From the NCBI RefSeq assembly GCF_900583165.1, contig NZ_UTKY01000001.1, positions 310,001-374,000 of the forward strand: DNA of 64,000 bases. Reading direction: 5' to 3'. The notes under the pieces are model-generated. The model had not been told where the DNA came from and did not search any database. It was given only the letters and a program-made list of their open reading frames with translations. Each line of letters begins with the position of its first letter. Positions within the stretch are counted from its first letter, which is position 1. Shown here in pieces: positions 57,368 to 64,000 of the stretch. This DNA comes from Pseudomonas viridiflava (GTDB lineage: Bacteria; Pseudomonadota; Gammaproteobacteria; Pseudomonadales; Pseudomonadaceae). The translations under genes were made by a program, and so were the position numbers.

Positions 57368-58335
57368 TGCGTGTAACCCTGCAACCTTCCGGTGCTGTGC
57401 TGGAGCTGGTCCCTGGCGAGCGAATCCTCGAGGGTGCGCGTCGCCTGGGCTACGAGTGCCCCCAGGCCTGTCGCAACGGCGTGTGCCACGTGTGTGCCGC
57501 GCTGCTGGTGGAAGGCCGGGTGCAACAAGCCGGTGAGGTGCGTGACCATGGTGAGTTCTATACCTGCATCGCCGAGCCGCTGGAAGATTGCATCGTGTTG
57601 TGGGATGGCGTGTTGGCGCCGGGAGAGTTGCCGTTGCGCAAGTTGTCGTGCCAATTGAGTGAATGCGTGGAGGTCGGTGGCGATGTGTGGCGCGTGCGCC
57701 TGCGTGCGCCGGCCGGCAAAGCAGTGCGTTACCACGCCGGGCAATACCTGATGATTGAACGGGACAATGGCGAGAAATCGGCGTTCTCCCTGGCGTCGGC
57801 ACCCCATTCCGGCCGCGAGCTGGAATTGCACGTACTGGCGCGCGAAGACAGCGCTCGCAGCCTGCTTGAGCAATTGCAACGTAACCAGATGGCGCGCATC
57901 GAGCTCCCGTTTGGCGACACCCACCTGGCCGAGCTGCCAGATGGGCCGCTGGTGCTGATCGCCGCCGGCACCGGCATGGCGCAGATGCACAGCTTGATCG
58001 AGCATTGCCGCGCTTCCGGTTTCAAGCACCCGGTGCATTTGTACTGGGGCGTGCGCCGCCCGGAAGACTTCTACGACATTGAGCACTGGGACCAGTGGAA
58101 GCAACTGCCCAACCTGTACCTGCACAAAGTCGTCAGTGACCTGTGTGGGTGGGAAGGGCGCTGCGGGTTGCTGCATGAAGCGGTATGCGAAGACATCACC
58201 GACCTCAAGGCCGTGCATGTCTACGCCAGCGGTTCACCGGCGATGATCTACGGCACGCTGGATGCCTTGGTGGAAGCCGGTATGGATGCGCATCAGATGC
58301 GTGCTGATGTGTTTGCCTACGCGCCCCGGCCCTGA
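57367..58335 (+). CDS. Ferredoxin-domain NAD(P)H-flavin/CDP-glucoseen-type reductase
   Basis: 322 residues: an N-terminal plant-type [2Fe-2S] domain with Cys35, Cys40, Cys43 (QACRNGVCHVC) and a later Cys67 in EFYTCIAEPL, then an FNR-like FAD domain (GQYLMIERDNGEKSAFSLAS) and NAD(P) domain (PLVLIAAGTGMAQMHSLIEH). It is commonly named CDP-6-deoxy-delta-3,4-glucoseen reductase after a sugar-pathway homologue, but no such pathway is near. Coupling to ubiD parallels the ubiD-fre neighbourhood of E. coli and suggests supply of reduced flavin. Confidence 0.86.
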   Translation: MRVTLQPSGAVLELVPGERILEGARRLGYECPQACRNGVCHVCAALLVEGRVQQAGEVRDHGEFYTCIAEPLEDCIVLWDGVLAPGELPLRKLSCQLSECVEVGGDVWRVRLRAPAGKAVRYHAGQYLMIERDNGEKSAFSLASAPHSGRELELHVLAREDSARSLLEQLQRNQMARIELPFGDTHLAELPDGPLVLIAAGTGMAQMHSLIEHCRASGFKHPVHLYWGVRRPEDFYDIEHWDQWKQLPNLYLHKVVSDLCGWEGRCGLLHEAVCEDITDLKAVHVYASGSPAMIYGTLDALVEAGMDAHQMRADVFAYAPRP

Positions 58336-58363
58336 CACGACCACTATTGTGGAGCGGGGCTTG

Positions 58364-58453
58364 TGTGGGAGGGGGCTTGCCCCCGATAGCGGTGTATCAG
58401 TCACCAGATTTACTAACTGAACCACTGCCATCGGGGGCAAGCCCCCTCCCACA
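58364..58453. repeat. REPIN, copy 8
   Basis: Complete element downstream of the reductase gene. Directly before it, TGTGGAGCGGGGCTTG (58349-58364) looks like the first part of a different REP family cut short by this copy. Confidence 0.9.
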
Positions 58454-58485
58454 CTTGGATGTGCTCACTCAGAACCTTTTTAGTT

Positions 58486-58968
58486 TCAGAACCGTAAGCC
58501 CGTCGTCACCATCGCGGCGTTGAACCCCAGCAATACCAGTTCCGCCGCGACTGGCCCGTAATGCGTGCCCACCGACGGAATAATCACCGGCGCCACGCCA
58601 AAACGGTTCAACGGAATTTTGTCACGGTACTTGCCGCGATAGCCCTGGATGGCTCCGCCCGTGAGCTTCAGGTACACCGGATAATCATCCAAGTCATAGC
58701 GCTTGCCCGCATAGGCGTAGTACGAGCGCTGCCTGAACGAGTTGCGAAACGTCGCCCCGCCGTACACCAAGCCTGAGGCTTCATTGCGCTCCAGGCCAAG
58801 CAGATCCTGATGGTTGTTGTGCTCAGGGTCGGGTGCGAAGTGGCGGGTGTAGACGCTGGTCTGCGCGTACCAAAAGCCTTTGTCATCTTCGGTCGGCGCT
58901 GCTTCACCGGCCAAGGCGCTAGTGGCCTGGGCCAGGAACAGCAGGCCTGACAGTCGGAGTGTCTTCAT
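58486..58968 (-). CDS. Predicted outer-membrane beta-barrel protein, unknown function
   Basis: 160 residues that I do not recognise with certainty. A signal peptide (MKTLRLSGLLFLAQATSALA) is followed by alternating aromatic stretches (GFWYAQTSVYTRHFAPDPEHNN, RSYYAYAGKRYDLDDYPVYLK) and a C-terminal Phe in MVTTGLRF, the usual barrel end. The mid part HFAPDPEHNNHQDLLGLE recalls PagP-like lipid A acyltransferases, but catalytic residues cannot be confirmed. The gene faces the reductase across a REPIN and has a 268-bp upstream region without other features. Confidence 0.68.
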   Translation of the reverse strand: MKTLRLSGLLFLAQATSALAGEAAPTEDDKGFWYAQTSVYTRHFAPDPEHNNHQDLLGLERNEASGLVYGGATFRNSFRQRSYYAYAGKRYDLDDYPVYLKLTGGAIQGYRGKYRDKIPLNRFGVAPVIIPSVGTHYGPVAAELVLLGFNAAMVTTGLRF

Positions 58969-59236
58969 GGGTGCGACCTCGGTAGTCGGTTTTGGGGCGG
59001 CTAGGTGGGTCGTGATGGGTGTCTATTTTGAACGGCCAGCGCGCGCCCAGGCTGAACCGGGGCTGAAGGTAGCGTGATGGGTAGGGCCAATCCTGACGAA
59101 CGGGCGCCAGGCTTATACTTTTACTTATGCATTTAAGGTATTTAATTCGGGCACAGCAGTGTGTTCCAGTACGCTAGAGTTACACGCAACCTGTAACAGA
59201 TTCCCGCAGACACACAGGAGACCTCAGCGATCCGCC

Positions 59237-59893
59237 ATGACCGTTATTGAATCCGATCTTATGCAACTGGCTTACCCTCCACGGCTCGATCTAGGGCCGC
59301 AACTCACTCACGAACAATTGATGAGCTCGATGCAGGCCACCATGGGCCGGCACAAGGGTGGGCCGGTGTGGCTGTTTGCGTATGGATCGCTTATTTGGCG
59401 TCCGGAATGTTCGTCCACCGAACGCGTGCGGGCACGGGTTCACGGTTATCACCGTGGCCTGTATTTGTGGTCCCACGAGCATCGGGGCACGCCGGAATTG
59501 CCGGGGTTGGTGTTTGGCCTGGATCGCGGCGGCTCTTGCAGCGGATTTGCCTACCGCTTGCCGGAAGACCAACTGGAAGCCTCGCTCTACGCACTGTGGT
59601 GCCGCGAAATGCCCTATCCCTCATACCGGCCACACTGGCTCAGCTGCCGTCTTGAAGATGGCACCCAGGTGCAGGCGTTGGGGTTTGTGTTGGAGCGGCA
59701 CTTGCCCAGCTACGCCGGGAACCTGCCCGACCAGGTGTTGAATCACGTGCTGGAAAGCGCTTGCGGGCGTTACGGCACCACTCGCGATTATGTCGAGCAG
59801 ACCGTCAACGCCCTGCGTAGCCACGCCATGCCAGATAAAAACCTGGAGGCGCGGCTCAAGCGATGTGCGAAGGGCTGTTCAGGCGGCGATTAA
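59237..59893 (+). CDS. chaC: ChaC-family gamma-glutamylcyclotransferase
   Basis: 218 residues, cytoplasmic. Signature [12 protein letters not shown] binds the gamma-glutamyl group; downstream [23 protein letters not shown] and [15 protein letters not shown] (probable catalytic Glu) fit ChaC enzymes that degrade glutathione to 5-oxoproline and Cys-Gly. The ATG at 59237 was selected over an upstream frame with no family similarity. Its stop overlaps that of the convergent glpT (TTAA). Confidence 0.9.
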   Translation: MTVIESDLMQLAYPPRLDLGPQLTHEQLMSSMQATMGRHKGGPVWLFAYGSLIWRPECSSTERVRARVHGYHRGLYLWSHEHRGTPELPGLVFGLDRGGSCSGFAYRLPEDQLEASLYALWCREMPYPSYRPHWLSCRLEDGTQVQALGFVLERHLPSYAGNLPDQVLNHVLESACGRYGTTRDYVEQTVNALRSHAMPDKNLEARLKRCAKGCSGGD

Positions 59894-61227
59894 CGCGCCG
59901 AACTGACGCTGTTGGTGTGCCACAGCGTAGGGATCAGGAACGCGATCGCCAACACGCAGGCGCCGATCAGCAGCACAAAACCGCCGTCCCAGCCGAAGTG
60001 GTCCACGGTGTAGCCCATGGCCGCACTTGCCGCCACTGAACCACCCAGGTAGCCAAACAGACCGGTAAAGCCTGCAGCCGTGCCAGCGGCTTTTTTCGGT
60101 GCCAGTTCAAGCGCCTGCAGGCCGATCAGCATCACCGGGCCGTAGATCAGGAAGCCAATGGACACCAGCGCGATCATGTCGACCATCGGGTTACCCGGCG
60201 GGTTAAGCCAGTACACCAGGGTCGCCACGGTCACCAGCGCCATGAACACGATGCCGGTCAGGCCGCGGTTGCCGCGGAAGATCTTGTCCGACATCCAGCC
60301 GCAGAGCAGTGTGCCCGGAATACCGGCCCACTCGTAGAAGAAGTACGCCCAGGACGATTTATCGACGGTGAAGTGCTTGGCTTCTTTCAAGTAGGTGGGC
60401 GCCCAGTCCAGCACGCCGTAGCGCAGCAAATAGACAAACACGTTGGCAAAGGCGATGTACCACAGCATTTTGTTGCGCAGCACGTACTTGACGAAGATTT
60501 CCTTGGCACTGAATTCGTCTTCGTGGCTGGCGTCGTAGCCTTCCGGGTAGTCGTTCTTGTACTTCTCGATAGGCGGCAGGCCTACCGATTGCGGGGTGTC
60601 GCGCATGGTGAGGAAGGCAAATGCCGCCACGGCCAAGGCTACGGTGGCCGGCACGTAGAACGCCGCATGCCAGTCGTTGAACCAGGCCATGCCCAGCAGG
60701 AACAGCGGGCCGATCAGGCCGCCGCCGACGTTGTGCGCCACGTTCCACACCGATACCACGCCGCCGCGTTCTTTCTGCGACCACCAGTGCACCATCGTCC
60801 GCCCACTTGGCGGCCAGCCCATGCCCTGGGCCCAACCGTTGATGAACAGCAAGATGAACATCATGGTCACACTGGACGTGGCCCAAGGTGCGAAACCGAA
60901 AATGAACATCACGCCAGCTGAAACCAGCAGGCCGAAGGGCAGGAAGTAGCGCGGGTTAGAGCGGTCGGACACCAGGCCCATGAGGAACTTGGACAGGCCG
61001 TAGGCAATCGCGATGGCCGACATCGCCAGGCCCAGCTCGCCACGGGTGTAACCCTCGTCGATCAGATAGGGCATGGCCAGGGAGAAGTTTTTGCGCAGCA
61101 GGTAGTAACCGGCGTAACCGAAGAAAATACCGGCGAAGATCTGCCAGCGCAGGCGTCGGTAGGTGCTGTCTATTTTTTCTTCAGGCAGGGGCGCCTGATG
61201 TGCGGCAGGACGAAAGAAAGCAAACAT
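59890..61227 (-). CDS. glpT: Glycerol-3-phosphate/phosphate antiporter GlpT
   Basis: 445-residue MFS protein with 12 membrane helices. Family features: [27 protein letters not shown] with the substrate Arg, the MFS loop [20 protein letters not shown], and [21 protein letters not shown]. It imports sn-glycerol-3-phosphate and is the usual entry route for fosfomycin in pseudomonads. Gene order near ubiD matches that in P. aeruginosa. Other glp genes are not in the window. Confidence 0.95.
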   Translation of the reverse strand: MFAFFRPAAHQAPLPEEKIDSTYRRLRWQIFAGIFFGYAGYYLLRKNFSLAMPYLIDEGYTRGELGLAMSAIAIAYGLSKFLMGLVSDRSNPRYFLPFGLLVSAGVMFIFGFAPWATSSVTMMFILLFINGWAQGMGWPPSGRTMVHWWSQKERGGVVSVWNVAHNVGGGLIGPLFLLGMAWFNDWHAAFYVPATVALAVAAFAFLTMRDTPQSVGLPPIEKYKNDYPEGYDASHEDEFSAKEIFVKYVLRNKMLWYIAFANVFVYLLRYGVLDWAPTYLKEAKHFTVDKSSWAYFFYEWAGIPGTLLCGWMSDKIFRGNRGLTGIVFMALVTVATLVYWLNPPGNPMVDMIALVSIGFLIYGPVMLIGLQALELAPKKAAGTAAGFTGLFGYLGGSVAASAAMGYTVDHFGWDGGFVLLIGACVLAIAFLIPTLWHTNSVSSAR

Positions 61228-61365
61228 TCAAGAGCTCCAGATTTCTTGTTTTGACTGCGGATGCGAATGTTACAGTTTCGTTACCGAAAATAGCATGGCC
61301 TCCTATCAGCAAACAAAGGAATTGAGAGCGAGTGCATGTTCTTTTATGAACACCGGAAATCAAAC

Positions 61366-61455
61366 TGTGGGAGGGGGCTTGCTCCCGATAGCGGTGTGTC
61401 AGCCAATGGATTCAGTGACTGACACCCTGCAATCGGGGGCAAGCCCCCTCCCACA
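61366..61455. repeat. REPIN, copy 9 (mixed arms)
   Basis: The left arm reads GTGGGAGGGGGCTTGCTCCC while the right arm carries GGGGGCAAGCCCCCTCCCAC, so the inner stems differ by two bases. It lies between the start of glpT and the end of the quinone oxidoreductase gene. Confidence 0.92.
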
Positions 61456-61477
61456 GTTGATTGCATTACAAGGTTGG

Positions 61478-62455
61478 TTAGCGGGTTTGGACGACCACCT
61501 TGCCCACGGCCCGGCGCTGCCCCAGGTCATTGATTGCCTGGGCCGCCTGCTCCAGCGCATACACCTGCGACACCAACGGCTTCAACTTGCCCTCGCCATA
61601 CCACCCAAACAACTGCTGGAAGTTCGCCGCATTATCCTGCGGCTGACGCTGGGCAAACGAGCCCCAGAACACCCCGACCACCGCCGCACCCTTGAGCAAC
61701 GCCAGGTTCACCGGCAGTTCCGGGATGCGCCCACTGGCAAACCCCACCACCAGCAAACGGCCGTTCCAGGCAATGCTGCGGATAGCCTGGTCAAACAGGT
61801 CGCCACCCACCGGGTCGTAGATCACGTCGGCGCCGTTGCCGTCGGTGAGGCGCTTGATCTCATCCTTCAAGTTGGTTTCGCTGTAATTGATCAGCTCATC
61901 GGCGCCGGCCGCCTTGGCCACCGCGAGTTTATCGGCGCTGCTGGCCGCTGCGATCACCCGGGCGCCCATGGCCTTGCCGATTTCCACGGCGGCCAGGCCC
62001 ACGCCACCGGAGGCGCCGAGTACCAGCAGGGTTTCGCCCGGTTGCAGGTTAGCGCGTTGCTTCAGGGCGTGCATTGAGGTGCCATAGGTCATGCTGAAGG
62101 CGGCGGCGGTGTTGAAGTCCATGCTGGGCGGGATCGGCAGCACGTTATAGCCCGGCACCGCGACCTGCTCGGCAAAGCTGCCCCAGCCGGTCAGGGCCAT
62201 GACCCGGTCGCCGACTTTCAAATGGCTGACCTTCTCTCCCACTTCACTGACCACACCGGCCGCCTCACCGCCGGGCGAGAACGGGAAGGACGGCTTGAAC
62301 TGGTACTTGCCCTCGATGATCAAGGTGTCCGGGAAGTTGACCCCGGCCGCATGCACGTCCAGCAGGATTTCGTTCTTCTTGATCGCCGGGCGCTCGATTT
62401 CTTCCAGCACCAGGGTTTCGGCGGGGCCGAAGGCTTTGCACAGCACAGCTTTCAT
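61478..62455 (-). CDS. NADPH:quinone oxidoreductase family protein (zinc-free MDR)
   Basis: 325 residues of the quinone-oxidoreductase branch of medium-chain dehydrogenases. Nucleotide-binding GASGGVGLAAVEIGKAMGARV, substrate-domain VNFPDTLIIEGKYQ and PFSPGGEAAGVVSEVG; no structural-zinc cysteine cluster. The substrate is probably a quinone or enone; it is not specified by the sequence. ATG 62455 gives the family start MKAVLCKAFGPAETL. Confidence 0.9.
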   Translation of the reverse strand: MKAVLCKAFGPAETLVLEEIERPAIKKNEILLDVHAAGVNFPDTLIIEGKYQFKPSFPFSPGGEAAGVVSEVGEKVSHLKVGDRVMALTGWGSFAEQVAVPGYNVLPIPPSMDFNTAAAFSMTYGTSMHALKQRANLQPGETLLVLGASGGVGLAAVEIGKAMGARVIAAASSADKLAVAKAAGADELINYSETNLKDEIKRLTDGNGADVIYDPVGGDLFDQAIRSIAWNGRLLVVGFASGRIPELPVNLALLKGAAVVGVFWGSFAQRQPQDNAANFQQLFGWYGEGKLKPLVSQVYALEQAAQAINDLGQRRAVGKVVVQTR

Positions 62456-62604
62456 CGGGCTATTCCTTTTGGTGTCATGGCCGATAAGTGTAGGAGGGTA
62501 AGCGAGTGGGTCAACGAGCATGCTCCGGCCTGATAAGTCGCCATAAGCTTGTACTCAGCCTTGCTAGCGTTATGCTACTGGCCACCGAATTTGAGGAATG
62601 AACT

Positions 62605-63012
62605 GTGAAAGCGTGGATCCTGTTGATGCTGGCCCTGACCTTGCCGATGGCAGCCCAGGCCGAAGAAGCCAAAGAAGGCGAGGCGCCGAAAGTCAGCTAC
62701 ATCAGCCTCAGCCCGCCGTTCGTGGGGAACTATGGCCTGGACGGCACGGCGAAACTCAAGGTGTTTAAGGCCGATATCGCATTGCGCGTGACCGGCACCG
62801 AAGCCGCCGCTGCCGTCAAAGCCAACGACGCGTTGATCCGTAACCAGTTGGTGGCGCTGTTCACCCAACAGACCAACGAGACCATGAGCACTGTCGAAGG
62901 CAAAGAAAAGCTGCGCCAGGAAGCCCTGAAGCAGACCCAGCAAGTCATGAACGATGAAACCGGCAAGCCGGTGGTGGAAGACCTGTTGTTCAACAACCTG
63001 ATCATCCAGTAA
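62605..63012 (+). CDS. FliL-family periplasmic protein outside a flagellar locus
   Basis: 135 residues, GTG start. Signal peptide KAWILLMLALTLPMAAQA ends in a good type I site, so the product should be soluble periplasmic or loosely attached. The mature part has the FliL/stomatin-like pattern: VSYISLSPPFVGNYG, VFKADIALRVTG, IRNQLVALFTQQTNETMSTVEGKEKLRQEAL, and ends VVEDLLFNNLIIQ. The true flagellar FliL is membrane-anchored and lies in flagellar operons. This paralogue is conserved in pseudomonads at this position; function unknown. Confidence 0.82.
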   Translation: MKAWILLMLALTLPMAAQAEEAKEGEAPKVSYISLSPPFVGNYGLDGTAKLKVFKADIALRVTGTEAAAAVKANDALIRNQLVALFTQQTNETMSTVEGKEKLRQEALKQTQQVMNDETGKPVVEDLLFNNLIIQ

Positions 63013-63016
63013 TTCG

Positions 63017-63466
63017 TCAGAGCAACCCGATGATCGCGGCCCACTGCTCGGCGGTCACCGGCATCACGGAAAGGCGGCTGCCCTTTTGTACCAGGGGCAA
63101 TTCGGCGAGCGCCGTTTGTTGCTTCAGGTAGCCAAGGCCCAGCACCTTGGGAAAGGTTTTGACGTGCGCCACATCAATCGCACTCCAGGGGTTTTTCTCC
63201 GTGCTGGCCTTGGCATCGAAATAGTGGCTTTCAGGTTCCAAGGCCGTGGGGTCGGGGTAAGCCGCCTGGATGATCTTTCCGATGCCAGCAATACCCGGCT
63301 CCGGGCAACTTGAGTGGTAGAAGAAGAATTCGTCACCTTCCGCCATAGCGCGCAGAAAATTGCGCGCCTGGTAATTGCGCACCCCGTCCCAACGGGCTTC
63401 GCCAAGCTTTTCCAGGCCTTTGATGGAGAGTTCGTCGGGCTCGGATTTCATCAGCCAATAGGCCAT
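63017..63466 (-). CDS. EVE-domain protein
   Basis: 149-residue protein made of a single EVE (PUA-like) domain: MAYWLMKSEPDELSIKGL, ARWDGVRNYQARNFLRAM, GDEFFFYHSSCPEPGIAGIG and the C-terminal KGSRLSVMPVTAEQWAAI. EVE domains bind modified bases in nucleic acids. The start ATG 63466 gives the canonical WLMKSEP N-terminus. Neighbouring 5-FCL on the same strand is a common arrangement. Confidence 0.93.
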   Translation of the reverse strand: MAYWLMKSEPDELSIKGLEKLGEARWDGVRNYQARNFLRAMAEGDEFFFYHSSCPEPGIAGIGKIIQAAYPDPTALEPESHYFDAKASTEKNPWSAIDVAHVKTFPKVLGLGYLKQQTALAELPLVQKGSRLSVMPVTAEQWAAIIGLL

Positions 63467-63661
63467 TTTTGCGCTCCTGAAAAAGGCGTTGGGCAAGTTG
63501 TCTGGCAATTTAATGACAAACCGACAGTCGGTTGGCGCCAAGGTTTGCGTGTTGGTTCACGTTACCGCAGAATGCCGGCTTTTAAAGCTTGACGCAGCTG
63601 CAACGGACTACTTTGGAACGTTGTTGTCATCGTGTACGAGGTGCCTGAAGGGGGGCAATCG

Positions 63662-63811
63662 ATGCAACGTAAACCGGATTTACTATGGATATTGGTTATT
63701 TTGTTTGGTCTGGGCGTCGTGACCACCGGGTATGCGCAAAGCTTGTGGTCGAACAAGACCGATGCTCCCGTTGAACTGACTCAGCAACAGCCGCAACCGT
63801 TCAAGCGTTAA
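63662..63811 (+). CDS. 49-residue predicted single-pass membrane peptide
   Basis: A short frame starting MQRKPDLLWILVILFGLGVV with GGGGG eight bases before the ATG. One hydrophobic helix (residues 8-24) follows a positively charged start; the outer tail is polar and Gln/Pro-rich and ends FKR. It lies between the EVE and 5-FCL genes on the opposite strand. Ribosome site, charge pattern and codon use support a real gene; I know no function. Confidence 0.62.
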   Translation: MQRKPDLLWILVILFGLGVVTTGYAQSLWSNKTDAPVELTQQQPQPFKR

Positions 63812-63833
63812 CCCTTCCCCAAGACGCCGCTTT

Positions 63834-64000
63834 TCACTGCGGCGTCTGCGCGATATACCACTGCTTATCAGTGACGGTGCCCGCCAACGGCACATCCCAA
63901 CTCGCTTGCACCAGCCGTTCGACCTTCTGACATTCATGGGCCAGGCCCAAGAGCGTCGGCTTGCGCCAGTTTTGGCGGCGGGCCAAATAGGCGAGGCTAC
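63834..64000 (-). CDS. 5-formyltetrahydrofolate cyclo-ligase, C-terminal part
   Basis: Cut by the right edge; only the last 55 residues are present. They include RRQNWRKPTLLGLAHECQKV and ASWDVPLAGTVTD, matching the C-terminal end of 5-FCL (YgfA), which converts 5-formyl-THF to 5,10-methenyl-THF. The frame is open to base 64000. In gamma-proteobacteria the 6S RNA gene usually precedes this gene; that region is outside the window. Confidence 0.85.
   Translation of the reverse strand, partial: SLAYLARRQNWRKPTLLGLAHECQKVERLVQASWDVPLAGTVTDKQWYIAQTPQ

Noticed and set aside
63822..63847. Hairpin AGACGCCGC/GCGGCGTCT at the end of the 5-FCL gene as a terminator
   Set aside because: No T-run follows on either strand, and the stem covers the 5-FCL stop codon; not enough to call a terminator.

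Overview
The window is chromosomal DNA of a gamma-proteobacterium, almost certainly Pseudomonas of the fluorescens group. The indications are high GC, AlgR, AlgQ, AlgP and SutA homologues, a Pseudomonas-type gene order (argH-algR-hemCD; hemB-ppk-ppx; trxA-rho-ubiD), and nine copies of the roughly 90-bp inverted-repeat elements (REPINs) typical of fluorescent pseudomonads. No rRNA, tRNA, insertion sequence, prophage or CRISPR array is visible. Both edges cut genes: a chemoreceptor on the left and a 5-formyltetrahydrofolate cyclo-ligase on the right. Gene names rest on recognised motifs, lengths and gene order; no database search was possible.

Left part (1-17 kb): partial methyl-accepting chemotaxis protein; comM; ubiK; the ammonium module glnK-amtB behind a convincing sigma-54 promoter with two NtrC-like sites; sutA behind a long structured leader; the minus-strand operon lptM-lysA-dapF-DUF484-xerC-HAD phosphatase; divergent cyaY-DUF1289; rnk behind a hairpin/terminator leader; cyaA (class I adenylate cyclase); small conserved proteins and a glutathione transferase.

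Middle (17-31.4 kb): argH, algR (preceded by a CRP/Vfr-like site and without an adjacent fimS/algZ kinase gene), the heme operon hemC-hemD-hemX-hemY, dsbB, algQ (rsd), an FKBP isomerase, algP with its Lys/Pro/Ala repeat array, TIGR02444, a YheS-type ABC-F ATPase overlapping a very short MscS-like channel gene, and a LysE-type exporter.

Envelope and accessory part (31.4-53.9 kb): a four-gene operon of predicted envelope proteins (COG3014 lipoprotein, YcfL-like, LpoB-like, CsgG/LpoB-like periplasmic protein) with a good sigma-70 promoter; a cytochrome c-FTR1 iron permease fusion; DUF188, elbB, a sterol-desaturase-family protein, DedA, hemB, ppk and ppx. Between ppx and trxA, which are adjacent in P. 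aeruginosa, lie a lower-GC chaperone-usher fimbrial cluster (45.5-50.0 kb) and a polar amino-acid ABC transporter with a divergent GntR/FCD regulator.

Right part (53.9-64 kb): trxA, rho (with a structured leader), ubiD, a ferredoxin/flavin reductase translationally coupled to ubiD, an unrecognised outer-membrane-like protein, chaC, glpT, a quinone oxidoreductase, a FliL-like periplasmic protein, an EVE-domain protein, a 49-residue membrane peptide and the 5-FCL fragment.

Most of the window is conserved core genome. The best candidates for something less described are the LpoB/YcfL/COG3014 envelope operon, the DUF1120 fimbrial cluster, the structured leaders of sutA, rnk and rho, the CRP/Vfr-like site at algR, and a nested hairpin between hemY and dsbB.
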